Below, piece by piece: positions 8,858 through 17,966 of a stretch of 64,000 bases of DNA (positions are counted from its first letter, which is position 1; each line of letters opens with the position of its first letter). Source of the DNA: CAUZIZ01 sp965222655 (GTDB lineage: Bacteria > Acidobacteriota > UBA6911 > RPQK01 > JAJDTT01); assembly GCA_965222655.1 (NCBI GenBank), contig CBDCUP010000018.1, positions 248,001 through 312,000 on the forward strand, read 5' to 3'. The translations under genes and the position numbers were made by a program. The notes below the pieces were generated by a model. That model searched no databases. It worked only from the letters and a program-made list of their open reading frames with translations, and was not told the DNA's origin.

Positions 8858-9838
8858 TACCGTCGGTACTTCTATCGATCGGATGCAGCGCGGTTCATCG
8901 TAGTGAAGACAGTAGTATCCAGGACAGGGGATGCAGGGCAGATCAGATCGAAGCAGCCGGTACGGAACTCCCCATGGATGCCAGGCTTTCGAATCGGAAG
9001 ACCCGAAGATCACGGCGATTCTCTTCCCCAGGGCGGCAGCGATGTGCGTCGTGCCGGTATCGTTTCCAATATAGAGAAGACACAGAGAGGCTAAGGCCGA
9101 GAACTTGCGGATGGATAGGGGGTCCAGAAAGCGCACTGCCGGCTCGCAATCCTTGCGGACGGCTTCCAGGACGGAAGTCTCGCCCGGTCCTATAGTGAAG
9201 ACGACCGGATAGCCCTGTGCTGCCAGTTGGTTTGCCAGCCGAGCGTACTTCTGAGCCTCCCACTGTTTGGTGGTGAAGGCCGCTCCCGGATGGATCAGGA
9301 TAAACTCGCCCGTCACCCCTTCCTTCCCCAACAACTCCCTGACCTCGGATACGTCAGCGGAACTCAAGGGTGCGTGCAAGGGAGGAAGGGGATCCACAGG
9401 GAAACCCAGATACCTCAGCGGCGATAGTTGGTGTTCTACAGTGTGGACCTTTTCCTTGCCCCAGATTCCCGACGAGTCTGGAACCTGATCTGTGTAGAAT
9501 CCGGCGTGACGATTCTGAGCGTACCCAATCCGTCTCGTAGCTGAAGATAGTCTCGAGAGGAGGGCACTGGTACTTCCCCCGTGAAGGTCGATGACGCTAT
9601 CTGGTTTGAAGGAGCGAATTGCCCTCAGGGCTCGCAGCCTGGCAAGCAGCTTGTTTCGGTCCCGGCGAATGACGAATAGCTGGTCGACGTGAGGATTATC
9701 GACTAGAACCTCATGGAAAGGCTCCTCGACAAGAACGCCTACCTGTAGTCCCTCGCACCGTTTCGCGACCGCCAGGGCTGGGGTCATCAATACGGTATCG
9801 CCCAGCGAGCGCAGGCGCACGAACAACAATCGAGACAT
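8831..9838 (-). CDS. Glycosyltransferase family 9 (heptosyltransferase-like)
   Basis: 335 residues with the GT-B layout of WaaC/WaaF-type enzymes. The N-terminus is MSRLLFVRLRSLGDTVLMTP, the central motif is IHPGAAFTTKQW, and the C-terminal nucleotide-sugar site is YIGNDTGTTHIAAALGK. Such enzymes add heptose or another sugar to the lipopolysaccharide inner core at the cytoplasmic face of the inner membrane. The C-terminus carries several cysteines (CIPCPGYYC, RCI) as in many bacterial GT9 proteins. It overlaps convergently with mcmA2. The actual sugar donor is not determinable here. Confidence 0.9.
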   Translation of the reverse strand: MSRLLFVRLRSLGDTVLMTPALAVAKRCEGLQVGVLVEEPFHEVLVDNPHVDQLFVIRRDRNKLLARLRALRAIRSFKPDSVIDLHGGSTSALLSRLSSATRRIGYAQNRHAGFYTDQVPDSSGIWGKEKVHTVEHQLSPLRYLGFPVDPLPPLHAPLSSADVSEVRELLGKEGVTGEFILIHPGAAFTTKQWEAQKYARLANQLAAQGYPVVFTIGPGETSVLEAVRKDCEPAVRFLDPLSIRKFSALASLCLLYIGNDTGTTHIAAALGKRIAVIFGSSDSKAWHPWGVPYRLLRSDLPCIPCPGYYCLHYDEPRCIRSIEVPTVLEAVLTLL

Positions 9839-9914
9839 ACCTACGAACAGGCTACCATTGTCCAGTTTGAACTCTTCTCATAGCGCAAATGGTCGCAACC
9901 CCCAAAATGCGGTA

Positions 9915-10124
9915 CTAAGTCGCCTCCCCCGGGCTCTCCTCAACACCCGACCCCGGTACCTCGATGGTTGCCTGGTCGACCAGCATCACCGGAATATCAT
10001 CCCGAATCGGATAAACGCGATGGCATGCGACGCACTTGAGTCCTTTCTCGTCCGTCGTCAGCTCTACCTTTGACTTGCAGGCCGGGCAGGCCAGAATTTC
10101 CAACAGTTCTTGGTTGATGGCCAT
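9915..10124 (-). CDS. Trm112-family zinc protein (UPF0434-like)
   Basis: 69 residues with two Cys pairs, CPAC near residue 11 and CVAC near 30, and the tail YPIRDDIPVMLVD typical of the YcaR/Trm112 family. It is a small zinc-ribbon protein that in relatives supports methyltransferases or sits beside lipid A/LPS genes. The neighbouring GT9 gene fits the latter association. ATG 10124 is preceded by GAAGGAAC, a better start than the upstream in-frame ATG at 10148. Confidence 0.88.
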   Translation of the reverse strand: MAINQELLEILACPACKSKVELTTDEKGLKCVACHRVYPIRDDIPVMLVDQATIEVPGSGVEESPGEAT

Positions 10125-10236
10125 AACGTTCCTTCTATCCTCTCCCAAAGTGAGTCACCTTCGCCCTCACCGGCCTTCGGCAACCCGGAACCAATAGACT
10201 ACACGGATCCAATCTACGCGCTTCCGACCCAGAGGG

Positions 10237-10818
10237 TCAATCATCCTGGAGGCAAACAGTGTCCAGTTCGACGGTAACCAGCTTCTGGTACTCGGCCCCC
10301 TGTGGCCTGAGAAGGCTCTGGTAAAGATGAACCTCCGTAACTTCAAGCACGCCCAGGTCGCCGGCCTGAGCCTCGGAACGGAGAAAGCCGGCCAGTGCCT
10401 CCCGGTCCGGTGTTGACTTCAATCTCATCAGTGTTAGATGGGGACGAAAACTGCGGCTGTCCCTGGGAAATCCCAGCTTCTCCAGTTCGGCCTCCAACTG
10501 GTGCTTCAAGCTCCAGAGGGGTTGGCATTCTTCCACTCCAATCCAGACAACGCGGGGTCTTCGGTGATCAGGAAAGGTTCCCAAGCCTCCGAACCGCAGC
10601 CCAAACGGTGCCACCTGCCTCGCACTCTCCTCCAGCGCTTGTTGAATCGAAGTGATCTGATCCCGATCGACCTCACCCAGGAACTTGAGCGTCAGATGGA
10701 TGGATTCGGGCCTCGGGATCCTGCCATCGAAGTGCAGCGCTTTGACTCGGCCGCTCAGCGTTTTCAGGTGCCCCAACAGGTCCTGTGAAAGCTCGATAGC
10801 GACGAAGGCGCGGATCAC
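10237..10818 (-). CDS. thpR: RNA 2',3'-cyclic phosphodiesterase (LigT/ThpR)
   Basis: 193 residues of the 2H phosphoesterase superfamily. The two catalytic motifs are HLTLKFLG (His41) and HLTLMRL (His127). It opens 2',3'-cyclic phosphates on RNA ends. I chose GTG 10818 because it overlaps the pncC stop as GTGA, a coupled pair. The open frame reaches ATG 10839, which would overlap pncC by 25 bp. Confidence 0.92.
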   Translation of the reverse strand: MIRAFVAIELSQDLLGHLKTLSGRVKALHFDGRIPRPESIHLTLKFLGEVDRDQITSIQQALEESARQVAPFGLRFGGLGTFPDHRRPRVVWIGVEECQPLWSLKHQLEAELEKLGFPRDSRSFRPHLTLMRLKSTPDREALAGFLRSEAQAGDLGVLEVTEVHLYQSLLRPQGAEYQKLVTVELDTVCLQDD

Positions 10819-11300
10819 TGCAAATACCTTCGAAGCCAATCCAGACCCATTCTTGCCGCCTCCAACTGGATCGTTTTTCGACCGCCTCTCAGTTCGAGTC
10901 TCTCAACAAGTGTCTCCGACGCAGAAGAAAGCCCCAGGAAGACGAGGCCAACCGGCTTTCCTGCCACCGCTCCTCCAGGACCGGCGATTCCAGTCGCCGA
11001 AAGCCCCAGGTCTGACGAGGTCGCCTTCCTCACGCCAACCGCCATCTGATGGGCAACCGGCTCGCTCACCGCTCCGTGCCGGAGCAGAGTTTCTGCTTCG
11101 ATCCCGACGAGTCCTACCTTCAAGTCGTTGTGGTAGCAGATGACCCCACCTCGATAGTAATCGGAACTTCCGGGGATGCTGGTCAACAACGCACCGATCG
11201 TGCCACCGGTACACGATTCCGCTGTGGCCAGAGTCAACCCCCTGATTCTGAGCAGATCTCCGACGACGCTCTCGAGGCTCCCGTCCTGATCCTTGAGCAT
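10815..11300 (-). CDS. pncC: Nicotinamide-nucleotide amidase (CinA C-terminal domain)
   Basis: 161 residues matching the stand-alone CinA C-terminal domain. It has the catalytic-serine motif TLATAESCTGG and the glycine-rich loop SATGIAGPGGAVAGKPVG. The reaction is deamidation of NMN to nicotinate mononucleotide, part of pyridine-nucleotide salvage. ATG 11300 (MLKDQDG) is preferred to the upstream in-frame ATG 11342 because the extension is not family-like. It overlaps thpR by 4 bp, so the two are likely co-transcribed. Confidence 0.9.
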   Translation of the reverse strand: MLKDQDGSLESVVGDLLRIRGLTLATAESCTGGTIGALLTSIPGSSDYYRGGVICYHNDLKVGLVGIEAETLLRHGAVSEPVAHQMAVGVRKATSSDLGLSATGIAGPGGAVAGKPVGLVFLGLSSASETLVERLELRGGRKTIQLEAARMGLDWLRRYLQ

Positions 11301-11383
11301 GATTGATTCGTTCAATGTACTGCGCCTCTGGGAGAGTTTCAAACCACGAATTCTGTTGGCGGTACCTACACAGCCCCGACCAA

Positions 11384-11700
11384 CTAAGCTGAAACTTCAT
11401 TTGGCAGAGGGAAGGTGTAGGAGACAGCATCTGACAGAGCAGTGACCTGTAGCACGGGCACTCTTGCCCGTGGAGGACACCAACGGGCAGGAGTGCCCGT
11501 GCTACAAGCGTCACTCAGCTCTCGATGTTCGTAGCTAAGCTAGAGATGACGGAAGTTTCTTTCTCGAATGGGGCGGCGCAGCGAGGGCGGGACTAAGCTG
11601 ACACTTCATTCGGCTCGGAGTTTCGCGGGTTGGCAGACGTGGCGGTGGCCTCCAGGCCGCCGTTTTTCGAGGCAAGGCTCGAAAGAAAGAACACTGCAGC
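11384..11700. repeat. Cluster of palindromic intergenic repeats
   Basis: This pncC-pgpA gap holds no gene. A long hairpin at 11449-11505 pairs GTAGCACGGGCACTCTTGCC with the inverted copy; the same GGGCACTCTTGCCCGT/ACGGGCAGGAGTGCCC theme recurs at 59298-59340. Next come two copies of CTAAGCTGA(A/C)ACTTCAT. Between them is AAGTTTCTTTCTCGAATGGGG, whose inverse appears at 21215-21240. A half copy of the GGCCTCCAGGCCGCCG palindrome family lies at 11641-11690. Confidence 0.75.
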
Positions 11701-11735
11701 TTAAAGGCCCCCAATAGGCAGCCTCCCCCTTATCG

Positions 11736-12221
11736 TCAGCTGCTGATGATGTATTGCGTGATTGCCAGGGTTACGAGGCCTGCGTACACACCCGCTAGCA
11801 GGTCGTCACAGACGATCCCCAGACCGCCCGGCAAGCTTTCGCTTCGCCCAACGGGAAAGGGTTTGAGAATATCGAACACACGAAAGGCGATGAATCCGAT
11901 GATCAACGACGTGAGTGAGATCGGAACCCAGATCACGCTGAGAATCTGACCGACAACCTCATCGATGACTATGTGGGAAGGGTCTTGACTGCCACCGCGT
12001 CGGGCCACGTGTCCGGAAGTGACAATGCTCACTGGCACTAGCAAGACGAGGATGCAGGCCAACCCGATCCTCCCATAGGGGATGTGCTGGTGTACCAGGG
12101 CTACGGCGCAAACTGTGACCAGCGATGCGACGGTGCCGGGAACGAGCGGTGCGTGTCCCAAGCCTAGAACGCTGGCAACCCAGTACGCCAGCCGGTTGGG
12201 CTCACTGCTTTTCGTCTTCAT
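11736..12221 (-). CDS. pgpA: Phosphatidylglycerophosphatase A
   Basis: 161 residues with several membrane helices and the PgpA family signature: LGLGHAPLVPGTVASL at the N-terminus, then DPSHIVIDEVVGQ and the C-terminal FRVFDILKPFPVG and GGLGIVCDDLLAGVYAG. It removes the phosphate from phosphatidylglycerol phosphate in phospholipid synthesis at the inner membrane. The Asp/Glu residues in the last two motifs are the expected metal ligands. A -10-like TATAAT on the minus strand (12344-12349) lies upstream. Confidence 0.92.
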   Translation of the reverse strand: MKTKSSEPNRLAYWVASVLGLGHAPLVPGTVASLVTVCAVALVHQHIPYGRIGLACILVLLVPVSIVTSGHVARRGGSQDPSHIVIDEVVGQILSVIWVPISLTSLIIGFIAFRVFDILKPFPVGRSESLPGGLGIVCDDLLAGVYAGLVTLAITQYIISS

Positions 12222-12265
12222 CTCTCCGTGCGGTTTCTGCAGAGAATCGATGCTCTCACCCGAGC

Positions 12266-12281
12266 TACGTTCCAGTGTACT
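12266..12281. repeat. Solo end of the 26338-26628 MITE family
   Basis: The 16-mer TACGTTCCAGTGTACT is identical to the right terminus of the MITE at 26338-26628. It stands alone upstream of pgpA. A chance 16-base match within 64 kb is very unlikely, so it reads as a remnant or excision scar. Confidence 0.5.
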
Positions 12282-12410
12282 AAGCGCATGCCGCCAGTTG
12301 ACCCAAGAACTGGGGACGAGAAGGTCCGTTCGTTGAGCTGCCCATTATAGCAGCGAAGACCCCCTTTGGCTTCTCCCGCAACCGAAAAGCGCCTTTCAGG
12401 GAAATGCGGA

Positions 12411-14477
12411 TCAGCCGGTTCCAGCTCGCAGTCGTCGGAGAGAGGAGTAGATCTTCGAGATTTCGTTGGATTCCAATGGATAGTTGCCGAATCGGTTGCG
12501 GTAGTAAAGTTCCGTCAGTTGATCAGGTATGGAGCTCTCAACCTCCCGGCGGATGCGTTTGGCAAACTCACCGGGTGTTTCAGAGACCCCTTTGGTGAAG
12601 CCGCGGCGGCCCAGTATCCTGAGGAGTTCCAGATAGTAGTGGGGTGCCAGTTCCCAGTCCTCATGGTGTAGAATGCGCTGCTTCCAGATCAGGCCCAAGT
12701 AGCTGCGATAGTAGCGAGCAAACCAAGTAGCCGCCAGCGCCGCCGCCAGCAGGGAAAGAACGAAGAGGAAGCTACCGGAGGAGAGTTGAGCCCGCCAGGA
12801 CCGAACCACTTGCCCCAGCTTCAAAGTCCCTTCCCAGGCTCGAGACCAGGTTCCACGAAATTCCTCTCCCAGAGCCTGAAAGAAGCCGTACTGTTTGAGG
12901 TGATCGAAGGTAACTACATCCGTCCAGAAGACCTCAATTGCGTCCAGCAACTGGCCGGCGGTCCAGGTGAGGAAAAAGGGTTCGTCGCCCGGGGACACCG
13001 GGGTGGAATCGAACTCCACCCAGCCCAGGCCGGGAAAATAGCCCTCTACCCAACTGTGAGCATCAGACTGGCGAACGATAAAATGCTCGCTCCAGCGGTT
13101 GAAGTTTCCCCGCTGAAAGCCATTGACCACGCGAGCAGGAATCCCGAGAGTCCGCATCATCACCGCCTGGGCCGTCGAAAAATACTGACAATGTCCCGTC
13201 CTGGTGACGAATAGGAAATCGTACAGTGGATCTTGCGCTAGTGAGGATCGATTCTCCAGGGAATACTGATACCGTTCCTTCAAGGACCGTTCCAAGGTGA
13301 AAGCCTTGTTGACCGGATTCGTCTCTTTCCCTGTTAGCTCGAGCGCTAGTCGGGCAATCTCAGGATGAAGATCGGGAAGTTGAAGGTAGTACTGCCTGAC
13401 ATCTTCGGCGTACTCACCCTGAAAGGGGCGGGCCAGGCGCTCTTTCCGAGTGATCAGATCCGAGAAGACCGTGTACTTGACCGGCCGACTGCTGGCAGTG
13501 CTGAAAGTATCATTACCATCCTTCAAAACAAAAGAACGGCCGGTGCCCGAGATCAGAATGATTTCGGGTACGCCGAAGATCACGTTGGTGAACGGTTCCT
13601 GGTAGATGGTTTGCCGAACCAGGAACTCCTCCTGCCGGCGGCTATCGTGGGCGACCAGGAAGCCATGATACTGGTCGTTGCGGGGGATTCGACGGACGGT
13701 CCTTGTGCGGGACCAGCGCTTTCCATCGTAGTGATCGAAGGCCACTCCCCGCCACTTGAGATCGAAGGGCAGGTTCTCGGGCGCCGTATCTACCTTGATC
13801 CGCATCACCACGCTCGTGTTGATGAGAATCTCGCCCATATCTCCCAGGCTGACGCTTTTGGAAAACCCACTTAGCTGGAGCTCGGCCTGATTGGGTGCCC
13901 GAAGGACGCCCAGCGTTCCGCGAGGTATCACTACGAAGATCGGAATCGAAACCAGAACGACAAGAATTGTGATGAGGGTCGCCGTGCTCAGGTATCCACG
14001 CAGCAGGAAGTTCGCACCACGGTTCTCGTCGAACGCCCTCTTGCTCTCGAAGAGAGTCAGGGCGAGGATCGCGAAGAAAAGATAGGGCAAGGCGCTGATC
14101 AGAAAGACCACGGACATGGTGAAGGTGGAAGCGACGAGCACGTAGGCAAAGGAAATGAAGTAGAGCAACAGGTAGTCCCGATCGCGCTTCCGGGCGAAGA
14201 GCTTTACCAGGCTGATCAGCATCAAGAGGTGGACTGTGGCAGAGACGAACCCTGAGTAGAGCGATGCATCCAGCGCGAAGACAGCCAGCGAAAGGACGAA
14301 CACGATGGCCTGACGGGCACCGGACAGGTCTCGCTCAGGCCAGGACCAGCTCAAGGCGATGGCGGCTAGATAGAGTACCGCAGAAAGCGCGCTGGCACCG
14401 TCCGTTCCCAGAAGTGTCAGAAAACCGGATAGGAGTAGCGCGTAGCTTGCGAGCCTGAAGCTCTTCTCGAAGCTCAT
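12411..14477 (-). CDS. TgpA-like transglutaminase membrane protein
   Basis: 688 residues. The N-terminal third holds about six membrane helices. A periplasmic section follows, then a transglutaminase-like domain around residues 420-510 with the Cys in TGHCQYFSTAQAVMM, the His in DAHSWVEGYFPG and the Asp in WVEFDST. Another membrane helix near 575 (FLFVLSLLAAALAATWF) is followed by a cytoplasmic DUF4129-like tail (GRRGFTKGVSETPGEFAKRI). The family (DUF3488/TgpA) is always linked to DUF58 and MoxR genes, as here. The substrate is unknown; a role in cell-envelope protein processing is usual for the group. Start ATG has GGAGGCAGG upstream. Confidence 0.9.
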   Translation of the reverse strand: MSFEKSFRLASYALLLSGFLTLLGTDGASALSAVLYLAAIALSWSWPERDLSGARQAIVFVLSLAVFALDASLYSGFVSATVHLLMLISLVKLFARKRDRDYLLLYFISFAYVLVASTFTMSVVFLISALPYLFFAILALTLFESKRAFDENRGANFLLRGYLSTATLITILVVLVSIPIFVVIPRGTLGVLRAPNQAELQLSGFSKSVSLGDMGEILINTSVVMRIKVDTAPENLPFDLKWRGVAFDHYDGKRWSRTRTVRRIPRNDQYHGFLVAHDSRRQEEFLVRQTIYQEPFTNVIFGVPEIILISGTGRSFVLKDGNDTFSTASSRPVKYTVFSDLITRKERLARPFQGEYAEDVRQYYLQLPDLHPEIARLALELTGKETNPVNKAFTLERSLKERYQYSLENRSSLAQDPLYDFLFVTRTGHCQYFSTAQAVMMRTLGIPARVVNGFQRGNFNRWSEHFIVRQSDAHSWVEGYFPGLGWVEFDSTPVSPGDEPFFLTWTAGQLLDAIEVFWTDVVTFDHLKQYGFFQALGEEFRGTWSRAWEGTLKLGQVVRSWRAQLSSGSFLFVLSLLAAALAATWFARYYRSYLGLIWKQRILHHEDWELAPHYYLELLRILGRRGFTKGVSETPGEFAKRIRREVESSIPDQLTELYYRNRFGNYPLESNEISKIYSSLRRLRAGTG

Positions 14478-14573
14478 CCTGCCTCCGGTTCCGGTGAGAG
14501 TCCCACAATGGGTCCCGGCGTTCGTCTCCGGGCAGCCACGAGAGTCAATGCTGGGAGTCCATGCTGATTCTTC

Positions 14574-15848
14574 TCATCTCAACTGCTGATAGTCGACGGT
14601 GGGAATCCCGGGGGCCACCGAGGCCTCCCCCGCCACAAAGAGGATGCAGGGAGGGGCCAGCTGTAGCTCAGAAACCTTGTCCTCTTTAGAGGGCTGGACG
14701 CATGCGAGGTACCTCATCAGTTCGTCGAAATCACTTCTTCGATCGCTGACCCTGACCTCGTAGTTCTCTGAAACGAACCGGAAGGACTTCCCCTGCTTCC
14801 AATAGTAGTCTGCGAGAGAAGTCAGATAGGAAAGGACCTTTTCGAACTGCTCCAAGGCGAAGGCCGATCGCTCGGGTAGATAAGAAGAGAAGAACAGATT
14901 CATTACACTCTGTTCTTCCCTCGCAAAGTCCTTGACCATAAGATGGTTCAACTTGGCCGTCGATTTCCAGTCGACGTGACGTGCACTGTCCCCATCTTGA
15001 TACTGGCGAATGTTGAAGAGGCTGCTGCCAAAGCCGCGCTGGTTGAGTTCGTCCATGCCCTGCAGATGAGGGTAGAGGAAGAATAGGGATTTCAAATCGG
15101 AAAGGGCCGGATAGACCAGAATGCGGCCCTGAGTCTCCAGATTCCTCCTGCGGGAAAAGAATCCGAAGGGGAAACTGGTTCTGATATCGAATCCTTCGAC
15201 CGGATAGACACCCCGGCTCCGAAAGCTGCATCGCAGCTCCAAGGTCAGATTCTCTCCTGCTCGAATGTAGGGAAAGTTCTTCTCCTGAACGAAAAAATCA
15301 CTTTGGTCGGAATGCACGAGAGGATGTTCCTGCCGACTTCTCAGTTCGAGGGCGAAAGCTGGGAAGTAGCGTTTCAGATTGTGTAACGTCACCAGGCAGA
15401 CGACGTTCTGCAAGGCGTGAATCTTCTCGGGGATACTGAGAGAGATTGTGAGCTTCTGCAGGATCAGATCTGAGACCAATCCTGAGACCAGCAGCGCGGC
15501 AAAGAGAAATGAAAGCACCAGGATCAAGAGATTGTTACCGGTGTTCATGGTGGAGAAGACGAGGCCGATGACCAGAAAAAGAAACAGGGCCCCTCGGCGG
15601 GTCAATGACAAGATGTGAATGCGACTGCGAAAGCCCAGTCTGAGTCGGGCCAGTAATTGGGGGATCAGGGTCAAACAAAGGAGTGAGGCGAAGATCAGGG
15701 CGACGAGTCCGAGGAAGGCTGCGGCATGGAACTCGCCTCCCTGTCTGGCATAGGCGCTCATCGCGGCCAGAATCAGGGCGAAAAGCAACAGGAGAAGCGA
15801 CCCGAGGTACTCGCTGGCACGAAAGGACCAGAGCGCTCGCCCGATCAT
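14574..15848 (-). CDS. DUF58 (VWA-related) membrane-associated protein
   Basis: 424 residues. Two N-terminal hydrophobic helix pairs (YLGSLLLLLFALILAAMSA, LFLFLVIGLVFSTMN) precede a cytoplasmic or periplasmic beta-rich region. The DUF58 signature RQYQDGDSARHVDWKSTAK is near residues 280-300. Such proteins are partners of MoxR ATPases, and the gene starts within the moxR stop codon (TGATG). It is probably part of a moxR-DUF58-tgpA operon. Confidence 0.88.
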   Translation of the reverse strand: MIGRALWSFRASEYLGSLLLLLFALILAAMSAYARQGGEFHAAAFLGLVALIFASLLCLTLIPQLLARLRLGFRSRIHILSLTRRGALFLFLVIGLVFSTMNTGNNLLILVLSFLFAALLVSGLVSDLILQKLTISLSIPEKIHALQNVVCLVTLHNLKRYFPAFALELRSRQEHPLVHSDQSDFFVQEKNFPYIRAGENLTLELRCSFRSRGVYPVEGFDIRTSFPFGFFSRRRNLETQGRILVYPALSDLKSLFFLYPHLQGMDELNQRGFGSSLFNIRQYQDGDSARHVDWKSTAKLNHLMVKDFAREEQSVMNLFFSSYLPERSAFALEQFEKVLSYLTSLADYYWKQGKSFRFVSENYEVRVSDRRSDFDELMRYLACVQPSKEDKVSELQLAPPCILFVAGEASVAPGIPTVDYQQLR

Positions 15849-16810
15849 CAGAAGGGAACCTGGACCTGGCCCACCAGATCCTCGATGATGCTCCTGACCT
15901 CCTGGCTTTTTTCCAGGGGAGAAGAGTACTTGGGACTGACCAGAACCCTATGGGCGAAGATGGGGACCGCCAGAGATTTCACGTCATCCGGAGTGACGTA
16001 ATCTCGTCCTCGCAGGAAGGCAATGGCCTGGCTTCCCCGATAAAGAGACATGGCGCCCCGGGTACTCACTCCCAGGGCCAGGAACTCACTCTCTCGGGTA
16101 GCAGCTACCAAAGCCATCAGGTACTTCAGGAGGACTGGCTGCACCGTCACCTGCTCAACTTCCTTCTGACCCTGGACTATTTCCAGGGTGGTCAGGACCG
16201 GTTCTAGCAGTTCCGCCGTATGGTAGTCGATCTGGGACCGCAGAATCTCTTCCTCATATGACTGGCCGGGGTAGCCCATTGGGATGCGCATCAGGAAACG
16301 ATCCAATTGCGATTCCGGTAGGGGGTAGGTTCCGTGATACTCCACCGGATTCTGGGTGGCGATCACCATGAATGGCTGGGGTAGAGTGTAGGTATGACTG
16401 TCGACCGTAATCCGGCCCTCGCTCATCGCCTCCAGGAGCGCGCTCTGGGTTTTAGGGGTCGTCCGATTCACCTCATCGGCGAGAATTACGTTGGCGAAGA
16501 GAGGGCCCTTTCGGAATTCGAACTGTTGCTCGATCTGATTGAAGATCGAAACTCCGGTCAGATCTGAAGGAAGAAGGTCACTGGTGAACTGGATGCGCTG
16601 AAAGCTGCAGTCGAAGGAACGGGCCAAGGCGTGGGCGAGAGTCGTTTTGCCGGTGCCGGGGACGTCCTCGATAAGAAGATGTCCGCGGGCCAGCAGAGTG
16701 ACCAGCGCGAGTTCTACCGCCTCGGATTTCCCCTTGATGACTCTCTCAACGGAGTCCACGAGTGCCCTGATCTTCTGCTCCAAGCCGGGCTCTTCCGCGC
16801 CGATTGTCAC
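15848..16810 (-). CDS. MoxR-family AAA+ ATPase
   Basis: 320 residues with Walker A in EDVPGTGKTTLAHALA (near residue 54), Walker B in VILADEVNRTTPKTQSALLE, sensor-1 ATQNPVEYHGTYPLPESQLD and an Arg-finger region (DRFLMRIPMGYP). MoxR proteins act as chaperone-like ATPases for partner VWA/DUF58 proteins. Co-transcription with the next two genes (1-bp overlap) supports that. The start codon is GTG. Confidence 0.93.
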   Translation of the reverse strand: MTIGAEEPGLEQKIRALVDSVERVIKGKSEAVELALVTLLARGHLLIEDVPGTGKTTLAHALARSFDCSFQRIQFTSDLLPSDLTGVSIFNQIEQQFEFRKGPLFANVILADEVNRTTPKTQSALLEAMSEGRITVDSHTYTLPQPFMVIATQNPVEYHGTYPLPESQLDRFLMRIPMGYPGQSYEEEILRSQIDYHTAELLEPVLTTLEIVQGQKEVEQVTVQPVLLKYLMALVAATRESEFLALGVSTRGAMSLYRGSQAIAFLRGRDYVTPDDVKSLAVPIFAHRVLVSPKYSSPLEKSQEVRSIIEDLVGQVQVPF

Positions 16811-16871
16811 GCTGGCTATGATACCTGGAGGGGAAACTCTAGATCAACGAAGATGCAGCTTGGCAGGCCCG

Positions 16872-17915
16872 CTAATCGGTGGGGTTTTCGGGAGAGGCAA
16901 ACAGACCTCTCTGAGCGGTCCTGGGTTCGATACCCAATCGAGAATAGGCAAGTGGGGTAACCACACGCCCGCGGGGGGTTCGAGTCAAGAACCCGTTTTG
17001 AATCAGGAATGGTTCGTAAATGTCCTCGATGGCGTCCTTTTCCTCGCTGATTGCCGCTGAAAGCGTGTTGACACCCACCGGGCCTCCACCGAATTTCTCG
17101 ATGATGGTAAGCAGCAGCTTTCGATCGATTTCGTCGAAGCCGAAGCGGTCTACGTTCATCAGCTCCATTCCCTGGCAGGCGATTTCGTGATTGATTTTTC
17201 CATCGGCGCGCACCTGCGCATAGTCGCGGACCCGCCTCAACAGGCGATTGGCGATTCTAGGTGTGCCTCGACTGCGGCGCGCGATCTCCAGCGCCCCTTC
17301 CGAATCAATATCTATGGACAAGAGGGCCGCGGAACGCCGGGCTATCGAGGTCAAGCTCTTGCGGTCGTAGAAATCGAGACGCTGGATGATTCCGAAGCGT
17401 CCCCTCAGAGGAGAAGTCAACAGTCCGGTTCGGGTAGTCGCCCCAACCAACGTGAACTTGGGAATATCAATCTTGATCGAGCGCGCACCTGGACCCTCGC
17501 CAATTATGATGTCGATCTGAAAGTCTTCCATAGCGGGGTAGAGGATCTCTTCGACGGCGGGATGCAGGCGATGGATTTCGTCTATGAAGAGAACATCACT
17601 CTCTTCGAGGTTGGTCAGGATGGCGGCGAGATCTCCGCGCTTCTCGATCGCCGGACCCGAAGTGGAGCGGAAATTGACATTCAACTCGTTGGCGATGATC
17701 TGTGCAAGGCTGGTCTTTCCCAGGCCGGGAGGACCGAACAATAGGACGTGATCGAGGGCCTCGCGCCGATGTCGAGCCGCCTCGATCCCGATCGACATCG
17801 ATTCCTTGATCTTCTCCTGGCCGACGAAATCCTTCAAGAGCCGCGGACGCAGGTCATTTTCGTAGTTGCCTTCGTCCTCTCGGTGGGACGGATCCAGGAT
17901 GCGTTCCTCTTCCAT
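16872..17915 (-). CDS. ruvB: Holliday junction branch-migration helicase RuvB
   Basis: 347 residues with the full RuvB architecture. These include FVGQEKIKESM, Walker A GPPGLGKTSLAQ, Walker B LFIDEIHRL, sensor/arginine region GATTRTGLLTSPLRGRFG, and the C-terminal winged helix (GGGPVGVNTLSAAISEE, RTPRGRVVTPLAY). It forms hexameric rings that drive branch migration with RuvA. The gene lies 51 bp downstream of ruvA. No ruvC is seen in the neighbourhood. Confidence 0.97.
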   Translation of the reverse strand: MEEERILDPSHREDEGNYENDLRPRLLKDFVGQEKIKESMSIGIEAARHRREALDHVLLFGPPGLGKTSLAQIIANELNVNFRSTSGPAIEKRGDLAAILTNLEESDVLFIDEIHRLHPAVEEILYPAMEDFQIDIIIGEGPGARSIKIDIPKFTLVGATTRTGLLTSPLRGRFGIIQRLDFYDRKSLTSIARRSAALLSIDIDSEGALEIARRSRGTPRIANRLLRRVRDYAQVRADGKINHEIACQGMELMNVDRFGFDEIDRKLLLTIIEKFGGGPVGVNTLSAAISEEKDAIEDIYEPFLIQNGFLTRTPRGRVVTPLAYSRLGIEPRTAQRGLFASPENPTD

Positions 17916-17966
17916 TCTGAATCCAGTGTACTAGGGTGGGCTGCCGGACAAGTGCCGCCGCGGGTA

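Noticed and set aside
17920..17935. CCAGTGTACTA upstream of ruvB as another MITE end
   Set aside because: Only 11 bases match the 26628 terminus and the adjacent bases diverge; too short to claim, unlike the 16-base match at 12266.
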